Shown here: one piece after another, positions 1-8,236 of the stretch | How positions within the stretch are numbered: position 1 is the first letter of the stretch | Layout of the letters: every line of letters starts with the position of its first letter | Source of the DNA: Anaerolineae bacterium | GTDB lineage: Bacteria; Chloroflexota; Anaerolineae; 4572-78 | NCBI GenBank assembly: GCA_027022125.1 | Contig: JALVZI010000393.1 | Location: 1-25,439, forward strand | Direction: 5' to 3' | Length of the DNA stretch: 25,439 nt | Program-made: the position numbers and the translations under genes | The notes under the pieces: model-generated | What the model was told of the DNA's origin: nothing | Database searches by the model: none | What the model saw: only the letters and a program-made list of their open reading frames with translations

Positions 1-1
1 C

Positions 2-694
2 CGAATGACTGTGATGACCCAAAACAAAATTCGTGTGCAACCCGCCGATGGCGCGGCACACAAAATACTGGTTGTTCCGGCGGAGGCATCGCTGCAAGCG
101 GTGTATGAATCGCCGCTGACACCGGCGCTGCTGCGCGAATCGCTCGGCAGCCCGACGACATGGCAATTGCGCAACGAAACCACCGCGCGCAAAGCCATCC
201 TTTCCCCGCAACTGGCGCCGAGATTCATCGCCGCACTGTTGGCGCTGGGCGCAACCGCCGAGTTTGCCGACACCACCCTGCCGCTGGAGCAGTATCTGCG
301 CCGCGCGGAAGAACGCTCGGATGTGCTGACCGCCATCCACATCCCCACGCTGGTTTCCGGGCGGGTATGGGCGGAAAAACACGTGTCGCGCACGCCCGCC
401 GATGAGCCGATTGTGTCGGTGCGGGCGGTAATTGACGCGCCCGACGGCACGGTTGCCGGTGCGCGGTTGGCGTTCACCGGCGCGTTCCGCGAGCATGCCC
501 GTCTCGCGCCCCAAGCCGCCGAATTGCTGCGCGGCAAATCGCTGACCGATGAGACCGTCGCGGCGGCGGCGCAGGCGGCAAGCGAAGAAGTTTCTCCCCC
601 CGATAATTTTATCGGCAGTGCAGAATATCGCCGCGCGATGGTGAAAATACTCACCCGCCGCGCGCTGGAATCTTGTCGAAGTGAGGTAAAATAG
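2..694 (+). CDS. FAD-binding (CoxM/XdhB-like) subunit of a molybdenum hydroxylase, 5' end missing
   Basis: Partial flavoprotein subunit of a xanthine-dehydrogenase-family hydroxylase, which passes electrons from the 2Fe-2S clusters to the final acceptor. What is seen: the stretch LRNETTARKAILSPQ followed by ALLALGATAEF and LPLEQYL matches the second half of the FAD-binding domain (usually LRNxATxGGN...ALLALxA). A CO-dehydrogenase-flavoprotein C-terminal-type domain follows (VSVRAVIDAPDGTVAGARLAFTGA) and then SAEYRRAMVKILTRRAL, the typical end. The frame stays open to the first base, and about 60-70 residues with the main FAD loop are missing compared with the usual ~290 aa, so the ATG at 5 is probably internal. 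The usual GGN of the FAD site is replaced by residues around ARKA, so the subunit is divergent. Its stop lies 2 nt before the next ATG, so the two genes form an operon. Confidence 0.75.
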   Translation, partial: RMTVMTQNKIRVQPADGAAHKILVVPAEASLQAVYESPLTPALLRESLGSPTTWQLRNETTARKAILSPQLAPRFIAALLALGATAEFADTTLPLEQYLRRAEERSDVLTAIHIPTLVSGRVWAEKHVSRTPADEPIVSVRAVIDAPDGTVAGARLAFTGAFREHARLAPQAAELLRGKSLTDETVAAAAQAASEEVSPPDNFIGSAEYRRAMVKILTRRALESCRSEVK

Positions 695-696
695 CC

Positions 697-3612
697 ATGC
701 AAAACAAAATGAATGTAACATTCACCATCAATAATGTGGAAAAAACGCTGACGGTCGGCGTGAAAGAAAGCCTGATGGACGCTCTGCGCGCCAACGGATA
801 TGTCAGTGTGAAACATGGCTGTGATACCGGCGATTGCGGCGTGTGCACCGTGCTGCTCGATGGCGACCCGGTGCGCAGTTGTATGGTGATGGCGGCGGAT
901 GTTGCCGGACGGCACATCACCACCATCGAAGGGTTGAGCACACGCGGCGAACCGCTGCATCCCGTGCAGCAGGCGTTTAAAGACAGCGGCGCGGTGCAGT
1001 GCGGTTTTTGCACCCCCGCGCAGATGCTCACCGCCAAAGCCCTGCTCGACAAAAATCCCAATCCCACCGAAGACGAAATCCGCGAGTCGCTGGACGGCGT
1101 GTACTGTCGCTGTACCGGGTATGTAAAAACGGTGGACGCGGTTCAGCACGCGGCGGCGCTGCTGCGCGGCGAAGAGTCGACCACCGGTGAGTATATCGAA
1201 AAAACCGTGCCCGCCGATGCGGAGAAAATCGGTGTACCGGACGCATACCGCCGCGCCGACGGCGGTCGCGCGCCGCTGCCGCCGCTGGTCATCACCCCGC
1301 CCGATATGCCCCCCACCGAGATTGTCGGCAAAGGGCAGAAAAAGGTGGACGCCGACAAATTGGTGCGCGGCTATCCCGTTTTTACCGATGACGTTCAGCC
1401 GGAGGGGATGCTGTATGGCGCGCTGCTCACCAGCCCGCACGCACACGCCATCATCAAAAATATCAATACCGAAAAGGCGAAAGCCATCCCCGGCGTACAT
1501 GCCGTGCTGACCTATAAAGATATTCCGCGTGTGCCGTATGCTTCCGGCGGGCAGAGTTACCCCAATCCGCACCCGTATGACCAGTTCAGTTTGGATTATA
1601 AAGTGCGGCACGAAGGCGACCGCGTGGCAATCGTCGCCGCCGAAACGCCCGAATTGGCGCAAAAAGCCCTGCGTGCCATCGAAGTGGAATATGAAGTGTT
1701 GCCGCCGGTGCTGAACGCGGAAGAAGCGATGAAACCTGGCGCGCCCGTCATCCATGATGAACCGGACGCGGTGGGCATTTTCGATGCCAAACGGAATCTC
1801 GTCCACCATATCGAAGCGGAAGTGGGCGATGTGGACGCGGCGATGGCTGCCGCCGAGCACGTTTTTGAGGGCGAATATCGCACGTCCAAACAGCAGCACA
1901 CCCATTTGGAACCGCACGTGTGCATCAGTTATTGGGATGAGGACGACCGGCTGGTGCTGCGCAGCAGCACGCAAGTGCCCTTCCATGTGCGGCGTATGGT
2001 CGCCCCGCTGATTGGCTTGCCCATCAAACAGATTCGGGTGGTCAAACCGCGGCTGGGCGGCGGTTTCGGCAACAAGCAGGAAATGCTGCTGGAAGACCTG
2101 TGTGCCCATTTGACCATCGCCACCGGACGCCCGGTGCGGATGGAATATACCCGTAAACAGGAATTCACCAGTTCACGCAGTCGCCATCCGAATATCATCC
2201 GCTATAAAATCGGTGTGACCGATGGCAAAGTTGTCGCCGCCGACCTGTATCTCATCGGCGATACGGGCGCGTATGGCACGCACGGGCTGACGGTGCAAAT
2301 GGTGGGCGGTTTTAAAGGATTGACGCTGTACAATGCGCCCAATTCTCGGTTTGTGTCTGATGTGGTGTACACCAACACCCCGCCGACCGGTGCATTTCGG
2401 GGATACGGCGCGACCCAGTGCCAATTCGGTATGGAAGTGCTGATGGAAGAAATTGCGGAAAAATTGGGGCTGGACCCGATTGAATTCAAACGGAATAACT
2501 GGCTGAAAATTGGCGAACCGATGTATCTGGCGCGTGCGCTCGGCGAGGGGCGCGAAGGGTTCGACCAGCAGATGGAAACGAACGGGCTGGCGCAATGCGT
2601 GCAAGCCGCCATCGAAGCCACCGATTACTATCGCAAACGCGAACTGTACCGCCAACAGACCGGCACCATCCGCAAAGGTATCGGGCTGACGGTGCAGATG
2701 CACGGCAGCGGCATCGCCGGGCTGGATATGGCGGCGGCAACGCTCAAAATGAATGATGACGGCTCGTTTAACCTGCAAATGGGCGCCACCGACCTCGGCA
2801 CGGGGTCAGACACTATTTTGGCGCAGATGGCGGCGGAAGTGCTCGGCATTCCGGTGGAAGACCTGATTGTCTATTCCAGCGACACCGATTTTACGCCGTT
2901 TGATACCGGCGCGTATGCCAGCAGCACCACCTATATCAGCGGCGGGGCGGTGCGCAACGCCGCACAGAAAATCAAAAAGCAAATTCAGGAACATGCCGCA
3001 CTGATGCTGGAAATTGACGACCCCGACTCGCTGGTGCTGAAAGACCGCAAAGTCATCGCTCCCGACGGGCGTTCGGTGACGCTGGCAGAAGTGGGATTGA
3101 GCAGTTTCCATCAGCAGAACCAGCACCAAATTATGGCGACGGCATCGCACATCAGTTACAGCAGTCCGCCGCCGGTTGCCGCACAAGTTTCTGAAGTGGA
3201 AGTGGATATGGAAACGGGGCAGGTGACGGTGGAACGGTTGCTGATGGTGGTGGATGCGGGACGGGTCATCAATCCCATCACCGCCGCCGGGCAGGTGGAA
3301 GGCGGTCTGGCGCAGGCGCTCGGTTTGGCACACAGCGAAGAGATGATTTTCGATGCGGAGGGTCGGCAGTTGACCACCACTTTCGGACCGTATCGGGTGT
3401 ACACCGCCAGCGAAATGCCCGCCGTGGATGTGATTTTCGTGCAGACGGATGAACCCACGGGTCCCTTCGGCGCGAAATCCATCTCGGAAATCCCGATGGA
3501 TGGGGTATCGCCCTCAATGGCGAGCGCCATTCACAACGCCACAGGTGTGTGGCTGCACGAAATTCCCTTCAAGCCGGAAACCGTGTGGCGTGCTCTGAGA
3601 GGTATGGAGTAG
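697..3612 (+). CDS. Fused 2Fe-2S / molybdopterin-binding subunit, xanthine dehydrogenase family
   Basis: Catalytic subunit of a molybdenum hydroxylase (971 aa) joining two subunits that are usually separate. Residues 1-155 are the two-cluster iron-sulfur unit: plant-type 2Fe-2S cysteines C42, C47, C50 and C62, and the second cluster C102, C105, C137 and C139 (QCGFCTP, CRCTGY). After a linker, residues ~210-971 form the molybdopterin unit: GGGFGNKQ near 454, GAFRGYG near 565, and GAKSISE near 925-931 holding the expected catalytic glutamate. The position that is Glu in purine-oxidising enzymes (GGFGGKE) appears to be Gln here, so xanthine need not be the substrate. The AYRCSFR loop of form I CO dehydrogenase is absent. 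The start is fixed by GAGGT at 683-687, 9 nt upstream. Electrons would pass to the flavoprotein encoded upstream. The last codons and stop (ATGGAGTAG) run into a short-word repeat. Confidence 0.9.
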   Translation: MQNKMNVTFTINNVEKTLTVGVKESLMDALRANGYVSVKHGCDTGDCGVCTVLLDGDPVRSCMVMAADVAGRHITTIEGLSTRGEPLHPVQQAFKDSGAVQCGFCTPAQMLTAKALLDKNPNPTEDEIRESLDGVYCRCTGYVKTVDAVQHAAALLRGEESTTGEYIEKTVPADAEKIGVPDAYRRADGGRAPLPPLVITPPDMPPTEIVGKGQKKVDADKLVRGYPVFTDDVQPEGMLYGALLTSPHAHAIIKNINTEKAKAIPGVHAVLTYKDIPRVPYASGGQSYPNPHPYDQFSLDYKVRHEGDRVAIVAAETPELAQKALRAIEVEYEVLPPVLNAEEAMKPGAPVIHDEPDAVGIFDAKRNLVHHIEAEVGDVDAAMAAAEHVFEGEYRTSKQQHTHLEPHVCISYWDEDDRLVLRSSTQVPFHVRRMVAPLIGLPIKQIRVVKPRLGGGFGNKQEMLLEDLCAHLTIATGRPVRMEYTRKQEFTSSRSRHPNIIRYKIGVTDGKVVAADLYLIGDTGAYGTHGLTVQMVGGFKGLTLYNAPNSRFVSDVVYTNTPPTGAFRGYGATQCQFGMEVLMEEIAEKLGLDPIEFKRNNWLKIGEPMYLARALGEGREGFDQQMETNGLAQCVQAAIEATDYYRKRELYRQQTGTIRKGIGLTVQMHGSGIAGLDMAAATLKMNDDGSFNLQMGATDLGTGSDTILAQMAAEVLGIPVEDLIVYSSDTDFTPFDTGAYASSTTYISGGAVRNAAQKIKKQIQEHAALMLEIDDPDSLVLKDRKVIAPDGRSVTLAEVGLSSFHQQNQHQIMATASHISYSSPPPVAAQVSEVEVDMETGQVTVERLLMVVDAGRVINPITAAGQVEGGLAQALGLAHSEEMIFDAEGRQLTTTFGPYRVYTASEMPAVDVIFVQTDEPTGPFGAKSISEIPMDGVSPSMASAIHNATGVWLHEIPFKPETVWRALRGME

Positions 3613-3720
3613 GGAGTAAGAAGCAGGGAGTAGGGGAAAACGCATTGAACAAATGTAGGGGCAGCCCTTGTGGCTGCCCTTTTGGGGCGACCACAAGGGT
3701 CGCCCCCTACTTCTTACTCC
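3613..3720. repeat. Compound palindromic element with terminal inverted repeats (copy A)
   Basis: The outer arms are GGAGTAAGAAGCAGG (3613-3627) and its inverse at 3706-3720, matching at 14 of 15 bases. They enclose a 56-bp palindrome at 3655-3710 that starts GTAGGGGCAGCCCTTGTGG and ends with a near-complement. Each half also folds on itself (GGGCAGCC/GGCTGCCC and GGGCGACC/GGTCGCCC). The same 56-bp design recurs at 9011-9066. It lies between convergent genes, so it could also serve as a bidirectional terminator; that role is inference. Confidence 0.75.
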
Positions 3721-3726
3721 ATAACA

Positions 3727-4458
3727 TCAGTTTTCAATTTTGCGGAGTTTGGGTTCCAGTTCGCGCCGAATGCCGGTGAAACGGCGATTGAAATACGGAA
3801 ACAGATACAGCGACGTGCCCAGCCCGAACCAGAAGCCGGTCACGGTGCGCAGCCACCAGTTTATCGTGCCGATGGTGGTGCCGGAATAATATTCCGGTGG
3901 CATGATGCCGTTGGTTAGCCACACCGACCACAGATTGCCCGCGCGCCACACCGTGCCGAGCCGCTCGTCTGCCATATGGCTCAGCGCATCGAAAAACATG
4001 GGGAAGACAAATAGTATCAGCAGGGCGGGGGAGATGCGCGGTTGCCACAGATAACTGCTCCACAGCAAGCCGCCCGCCAGCAGCCCGATGAAAATTGCCA
4101 CCATACGGTGGTTCATCGCCATTTTCCAGCCCATTTCCGCATTGCCGACAAATGCCCGCAAGTTGTACCGATTGCCCCCCTGTGCCAGCACATCGTCCAG
4201 CGAGTAACTTTTCACCCCGCCGTCGGGACTGAACAAAAAATAACTGCGCTGCGGCAGTTGGTGGTCGTGCGGGGCGTATTGCCGGTACAGCCAGCGGGCG
4301 GCGTCTGTCCACCCCAGCGACATCACCAGCGGCGCGGCAATGGCACCCGCCAGCACCAGCGCGAACACACCGTTCACCGCCAGTTCCCAGTGGCGTGCCA
4401 GCCATAAAATTCGCTTTTGCAGAAAGAGGATGAGGGATTTGAAAAAAGGGGCGTTCAT
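3727..4458 (-). CDS. DUF2085-family integral membrane protein
   Basis: A 243-aa membrane protein. A positively charged N-terminus (FLQKRILWLARHWE) leads into a first hydrophobic helix (VNGVFALVLAGAIAAPLVMSL). After the signature HQLPQRSYFLF come two or three further helices (MVAIFIGLLAGGLLWSSYLW, ALLILFVFPMFFDALSHMAD, WWLRTVTGFWFGLGTSLYLF). DUF2085 proteins usually carry CHQxPxRSF; here the residue before HQ is Asp, so the family cysteine is lost. The FDALSHMAD segment matches the family's conserved FDGLTH-type region. The function of DUF2085 is unknown. No strong ribosome binding site precedes the chosen ATG. The gene follows the DUF433 gene by 27 nt on the same strand and may be read through from it. 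Confidence 0.75.
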   Translation of the reverse strand: MNAPFFKSLILFLQKRILWLARHWELAVNGVFALVLAGAIAAPLVMSLGWTDAARWLYRQYAPHDHQLPQRSYFLFSPDGGVKSYSLDDVLAQGGNRYNLRAFVGNAEMGWKMAMNHRMVAIFIGLLAGGLLWSSYLWQPRISPALLILFVFPMFFDALSHMADERLGTVWRAGNLWSVWLTNGIMPPEYYSGTTIGTINWWLRTVTGFWFGLGTSLYLFPYFNRRFTGIRRELEPKLRKIEN

Positions 4459-4485
4459 AGGATTTTTACGAAATAGCCAGAAATT

Positions 4486-4719
4486 TCATGCGGCGAGTTC
4501 CACCGATTGTACGCTTTCTTCTGCCAACCATGCTGCATAACGCAATGCTTGACGAATGTCTTCCGTCTCAAGGTAAGGATAAGCATCGATTATTTCGGGA
4601 ATGGTCATACCATTGGCAATTAAATTTAGAATCAGCGATACGGGGACACGCATATTTCGGATACATGCTCGTCCACCCATAACGTTTGGAGAGAAAGTGA
4701 TACGGTCAAGTCCTAACAT
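4486..4719 (-). CDS. DUF433 family small protein (antitoxin-like)
   Basis: A 77-aa protein covering the whole DUF433 domain: an ITFSPNVMGGRACIRNMRVPV strand region, then a helix-turn-helix-like part LILNLIANGMTIPEIIDAYPYLETEDIRQALRYA. Family knowledge: DUF433 proteins are small probable DNA-binding antitoxins, usually encoded next to a PIN-like DUF5615 toxin. No such toxin gene is present on either side here. The start is supported by AGGAGA (4725-4730), 5 nt upstream of the ATG. It begins 12 nt after the stop of the DUF2442 gene, so the two are almost certainly co-transcribed. Function as an antitoxin here is inference. Confidence 0.8.
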   Translation of the reverse strand: MLGLDRITFSPNVMGGRACIRNMRVPVSLILNLIANGMTIPEIIDAYPYLETEDIRQALRYAAWLAEESVQSVELAA

Positions 4720-4731
4720 AATAATCTCCTG

Positions 4732-4959
4732 TCAAATTAGCGGGCTCATTCCCAATAGGTGTTCAATTTCAATACCATCATCCAAATCATCCCAGTAGAT
4801 GGCATACCCCCCCGGTTCGATTGACCAGTTATTCCGTTGGGTTTCAGAGGCGTTTGCGAGCCATTTTAGCCAATCAATTTTATCTACCGGTAAACTGATG
4901 GTACGATTATCGGATAGTAAAATTGACAATACCTTCCCTGAAAATTGCACATCTTTCAT
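4732..4959 (-). CDS. DUF2442 domain protein
   Basis: A 75-aa protein starting MKDVQFSGKVLSILLSD and ending IEIEHLLGM. This fits DUF2442, whose members start with a beta-rich half and carry a conserved middle (here IDWLKWLANAS then W-x-IEPGGYAIYWDDLDDGI) and a short C-terminal tail. The ATG at 4959 is preferred over one 27 nt further upstream because GGAG (4966-4969) sits 6 nt before it. Family knowledge: DUF2442 genes often sit beside DUF4160 or toxin-antitoxin-like genes; their biochemical role is unsettled. It is first in a short minus-strand cluster with DUF433 and possibly DUF2085, and an extended -10 promoter lies just upstream. Confidence 0.75.
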   Translation of the reverse strand: MKDVQFSGKVLSILLSDNRTISLPVDKIDWLKWLANASETQRNNWSIEPGGYAIYWDDLDDGIEIEHLLGMSPLI

Positions 4960-4987
4960 TTGATACTCCAATGCTAACACCACCAAT

Positions 4988-4996
4988 ATTATACCA
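4988..4996 (-). promoter_or_regulatory. Extended -10 promoter for the DUF2442-DUF433 cluster
   Basis: On the minus strand TGGTATAAT reads 5'->3', a perfect -10 hexamer with the TGn extension, about 30 nt upstream of the DUF2442 ATG. No good -35 box is visible at 16-18 nt, which an extended -10 can tolerate. Confidence 0.5.
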
Positions 4997-5017
4997 TAAA
5001 CCCAAACATTCTCCCAT

Positions 5018-5045
5018 AAAAAAGCACACCGAGTTTTCGGTGTGC
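5018..5045 (-). terminator. Rho-independent terminator of the 5065-5658 gene
   Basis: A 9-bp perfect stem (GCACACCGA with TCGGTGTGC, 4-nt loop) is followed on the minus strand by six T residues at 5023-5018. It lies 20 nt beyond the stop of the upstream minus-strand gene. Confidence 0.85.
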
Positions 5046-5064
5046 CGGGGTTGGCGCGACACGG

Positions 5065-5658
5065 CTATTCGTCTGCTTTTTGGGGTACGCGGATGTAAAA
5101 AGTGCATTCTGGCGCACCGGTGGACATTCGCTGCAAAATGCCGATGGCAGCGCGCCCGTGCGGGGCGTGTTTATCTTCAAATTCACGGTCAACAAATGAG
5201 CGTTTTTCTGCCAGCGGCAGCGAGTCATCTAAATTGATGGTGTTCATCAGAAATGCCGGTTGTTTGCCCGTAACAATGTCAAACGCTCCCATCTTCATAC
5301 CCAAACACGCGGCGCAATTATGCTGATTTTTTTCGGTATATTCGATGTGCGGGCAGATTGTAATTCGCGCGCTGAAACGTTCGGGGGTATCCAGCAAAAT
5401 TTCTTCTTCAAATGAAAAACCGAATGGTTCCAGCAGGGTATAGCATTTGGCGAAAATATCGGCATAGCCTTCGCTGATGTCAAACGGTATCATTCCCCGC
5501 TCGACCATTTTTTGCAGGGCATGTTCCATAATTTCTGCCAGTAGCGGCACGGCGATGCGTTCGCCGTATTTGTCGGCAACCGTTTCGTAAATTGATTCAA
5601 ACGCAATTAAATGGAGAACATTTGCCAGAATTTTTGGGTCTGTCGAGTTTAGCGCCAT
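5065..5658 (-). CDS. Hypothetical protein with a Cys/His cluster, possibly V4R-like
   Basis: A 197-aa soluble protein that I do not recognise with certainty. The N-terminal ~90 residues are probably helical (ALNSTDPKILANVLHLIAFESIYETVADKYG). The second half holds CPHIEY, then eight residues later HNCAACLGMKMGAFDIVTG, and ends with ECTFYIRVPQ. A helix with paired cysteines, a TG turn and a terminal C-x-F-x-I/V strand resembles the layout of V4R/hydrocarbon-binding small-molecule or metal-binding domains, but this is only pattern similarity. The start chosen is the ATG at 5658, with GAGGTG 4 nt upstream; a GTG one codon earlier is less well placed. It is monocistronic, with its own terminator. 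Confidence 0.7.
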   Translation of the reverse strand: MALNSTDPKILANVLHLIAFESIYETVADKYGERIAVPLLAEIMEHALQKMVERGMIPFDISEGYADIFAKCYTLLEPFGFSFEEEILLDTPERFSARITICPHIEYTEKNQHNCAACLGMKMGAFDIVTGKQPAFLMNTINLDDSLPLAEKRSFVDREFEDKHAPHGRAAIGILQRMSTGAPECTFYIRVPQKADE

Positions 5659-5700
5659 CACTCACCTCTTGTCCATAAAAAATCCATTGAAATTGCTTTC

Positions 5701-5706
5701 ATTATA
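5701..5706 (-). promoter_or_regulatory. Possible -10 box for the 5658 gene
   Basis: A perfect TATAAT on the minus strand lies 42 nt upstream of the ATG, between the copA terminator and the gene. No convincing -35 hexamer was found at 16-18 nt, so this is tentative. Confidence 0.35.
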
Positions 5707-5729
5707 CATTGTTTTCTGTCAGAGTGCAT

Positions 5730-5762
5730 AAAAAATCCCCAACCGGCGCACCGATTGGGGAT
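5730..5762 (-). terminator. Rho-independent terminator of the copper operon
   Basis: On the minus strand a stem ATCCCCAA/TTGGGGAT, extended inside by CGG/CCG around a CGCA loop, is followed by a run of six T residues (5735-5730). It lies 15 nt after the copA stop codon. Confidence 0.85.
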
Positions 5763-5776
5763 AGAAAATATGTGTG

Positions 5777-8236
5777 TCAGATTTTTGCCCGTCGCAAACG
5801 AAGGCTGTTGCTGACCACAGTGATACTGCTGAACGCCATCGCGCCGGCAGCGAGCATGGGGTTGAGTTGTCGCAATATATCTGGCACAAATGCGAAAGGA
5901 TACAATACACCCATAGCCACGGGAATGAGAATGATGTTGTAAATGAACGCCCAGAATAAATTTTGCTTGATAATCCGCATAGTGGCTTTGCTGAGTGCAA
6001 TTGACTGCGGCACTGAGCGCAAATCGCCGCGCATCAGGGTGACATCGGCGGTTTCCATTGCCACATCTGTGCCCGTGCCGATGGCAATACCGACATCGGC
6101 TTGCGCCAGCGCGGGGGCATCGTTGATGCCGTCGCCGACCATTGCCACCAGCCCGACCCCTTCCGCCTGCAATTTTTTCACTTCGGCGGCTTTTTCACCG
6201 GGCAGAACTTCGGCGCGCACGCGGTCAATCCCCACTTCGCGGGCGATGGCTTCGGCGGTGGCTTGATTGTCGCCGGTGAGCATAACCACCTGCAAACCGA
6301 GCCGGTGCATTTCCGCGATGGCTTCTTTCGATGTGGGTTTGATGGTATCTGCCACGGCGATGACTCCCGCCGCGTCGCCATCTACTGCCAGCCACATCGC
6401 GGTTTTGGCTTCCGACTGCAACTTTTCCGCCTGCGATTCCAGCCCATTCAGCCGCACCGAGCGTTCCAGCATCAGATTTTTGTTGCCCAGTGCGATTTCC
6501 CGCCCGTCAATGTGGGCAATAATTCCCCGCCCGGTGACGGATTCAAACTGTTCGGGTTCGGCAAGGGATAGATTTTCCGCCTGCGCGGCGCGCACAATGG
6601 CTTCGCCGAGCGGGTGTTCGCTGCCCCGTTCCGCCGATGCCGCCAACCGCAGCAGTTCGGCGCGGGGGTGGTTTCCGGCGGCGAGCACATCGGTGACCGC
6701 CGGTTCGCCCACCGTGACCGTGCCCGTTTTGTCGAGCACCACCACTTTCAGCGCGTGAGCGCGTTCCAGCGCGGCGCTATTTTTGAACAAAATGCCCTTT
6801 TCCGCACCTTTGCCCGTGCCGACCATAATGGCGGTGGGCGTGGCGAGTCCGAGCGCGCACGGGCAGGCGATGACCAGCACCGCCACCATGCGAATCATCG
6901 CCGGGGTGAACCCTGCGCCGACCACAAACCACCATACCAGCAGAGTCAGCGCGGCAATGCCGATGACCACCGGCACAAAAACCGCTGCCACTTGGTCAGC
7001 CAGCCGCTGGATGGGGGCTTTGCTGCCTTGCGCCTCTTGCACCAGCCGGATGATTTGCGCCAGCGCACTTTCCGCGCCGACTTTGGTCGCTTCGATTTTG
7101 AGCCGCCCGTTTTTGTTCAGCGTCGCGCCGATAACCGTGTCGCCGGTTTTTTTGTTGACGGGCATACTTTCGCCGGTAATCATACTTTCATCCACCGCCG
7201 ATTGCCCGTCCAGCACAATACCGTCCACCGGGATTTTTTCGCCGGGGCGCACGATGACCACTTCTCCCGCCGTCACTTTTTCGATGGGAATGTCAATTTC
7301 CTGCCCGTCGCGCACCACACGGGCGGTTTTGGCGCGCATACCCATCAATTTTTTGATGGCGGCGCTGGTTTGCCCTTTGGCGCGAACTTCCAGCAGTTTA
7401 CCCAATTTTATCAGGGTGATGATGACTGCGGCGGTTTCAAAATAAACGTGTTCCCCCGCTGCCAAACTGCCGAAAGTCAACATAATGGTGACGACGATGC
7501 TGTACACATATGCCACCGATGACCCCATCGCCACCAGCACATCCATATTGGCGGAGCCGTTGCGCAGGGCATGGTAACTGCCAACATAATAATCCCACGC
7601 GACATAAAATTGAACAGGGGTTGCCAGCGCGAACATCACCCAGTTGACCCACGGCGCGTGCGACCATGCGCCCAGAATGCCGAAATCGCGTGCCATGCTC
7701 AACAGAAATAGCGGCAGAGCAAACGCGACACCCACCCAAAATTTGCGGGTCTGGTCGGCAATTTCCGCGTCGCGGGCGGCTTGCTCGGCATCTTCCAAAT
7801 CGCCTTCAGTGGCTTCTACCACCCCGTACCCCGCGCGCTCGATGGCGGCAACCATATCGGCGCGGCTGACCAGCCCGGGAATGTATTCCACGGTGGCTTT
7901 TTCGGTGGCGTAATTGACCACTGCCGCTTTCACGCCGGGCACTTTTTTGTTCAGCGTGCGCTCGACGGTGGCGGCGCAGTTGGCGCAGGTCATACCGGTG
8001 ATGGGTAGTTCGATTTTGGCGGTTGCCACGCCGTACCCCACATCCTCAATTTTGTGGATGATGGCATCCATATTCAGGGCGGTGGGGTCGAAAGTGATGG
8101 TGGCTTTTTCGGTGGCGTAATTGACCACCGTGTCTGCCACGCCATCCATTTTTTTCAAATTGCGCTCAATGGTCGACGAACAATTGGCGCAGTGCATCCC
8201 CGTCACGGGGATGGTCAGTTGTTTTTCGGACATCAT
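5777..8236 (-). CDS. copA: Cu(+)-exporting P-type ATPase CopA
   Basis: A P1B-1 ATPase (819 aa) that pumps Cu(I) out across the cytoplasmic membrane at the cost of ATP. Two N-terminal heavy-metal-associated domains carry GMHCANC (13-19) and GMTCANC (81-87). Membrane helices start near residue 140 (WVGVAFALPLFLLSM). Other landmarks are TGES (354-357) in the actuator domain, the transport motif CPC (458-460), the phosphorylated Asp502 in DKTGT, SEHPLG in the nucleotide domain, and MVGDGINDAPA near 700. All are intact, and the length is normal for a two-HMA CopA. The start ATGATG overlaps the stop TGA of copZ behind a GGAGGT, so translation is coupled; the first or second ATG may be used. It is the last gene of csoR-copZ-copA. 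Confidence 0.96.
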   Translation of the reverse strand: MMSEKQLTIPVTGMHCANCSSTIERNLKKMDGVADTVVNYATEKATITFDPTALNMDAIIHKIEDVGYGVATAKIELPITGMTCANCAATVERTLNKKVPGVKAAVVNYATEKATVEYIPGLVSRADMVAAIERAGYGVVEATEGDLEDAEQAARDAEIADQTRKFWVGVAFALPLFLLSMARDFGILGAWSHAPWVNWVMFALATPVQFYVAWDYYVGSYHALRNGSANMDVLVAMGSSVAYVYSIVVTIMLTFGSLAAGEHVYFETAAVIITLIKLGKLLEVRAKGQTSAAIKKLMGMRAKTARVVRDGQEIDIPIEKVTAGEVVIVRPGEKIPVDGIVLDGQSAVDESMITGESMPVNKKTGDTVIGATLNKNGRLKIEATKVGAESALAQIIRLVQEAQGSKAPIQRLADQVAAVFVPVVIGIAALTLLVWWFVVGAGFTPAMIRMVAVLVIACPCALGLATPTAIMVGTGKGAEKGILFKNSAALERAHALKVVVLDKTGTVTVGEPAVTDVLAAGNHPRAELLRLAASAERGSEHPLGEAIVRAAQAENLSLAEPEQFESVTGRGIIAHIDGREIALGNKNLMLERSVRLNGLESQAEKLQSEAKTAMWLAVDGDAAGVIAVADTIKPTSKEAIAEMHRLGLQVVMLTGDNQATAEAIAREVGIDRVRAEVLPGEKAAEVKKLQAEGVGLVAMVGDGINDAPALAQADVGIAIGTGTDVAMETADVTLMRGDLRSVPQSIALSKATMRIIKQNLFWAFIYNIILIPVAMGVLYPFAFVPDILRQLNPMLAAGAMAFSSITVVSNSLRLRRAKI

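Noticed and set aside
697..3612. Form I carbon monoxide dehydrogenase large subunit
   Set aside because: The AYRCSFR active-site loop is absent; the corresponding loop is GAFRGYG, as in xanthine/aldehyde-type enzymes.
6614..7522. A 302-codon open frame opposite copA
   Set aside because: Antisense shadow of the conserved P-type ATPase; the composition is rich in His, Arg and Asn with no recognisable domain.
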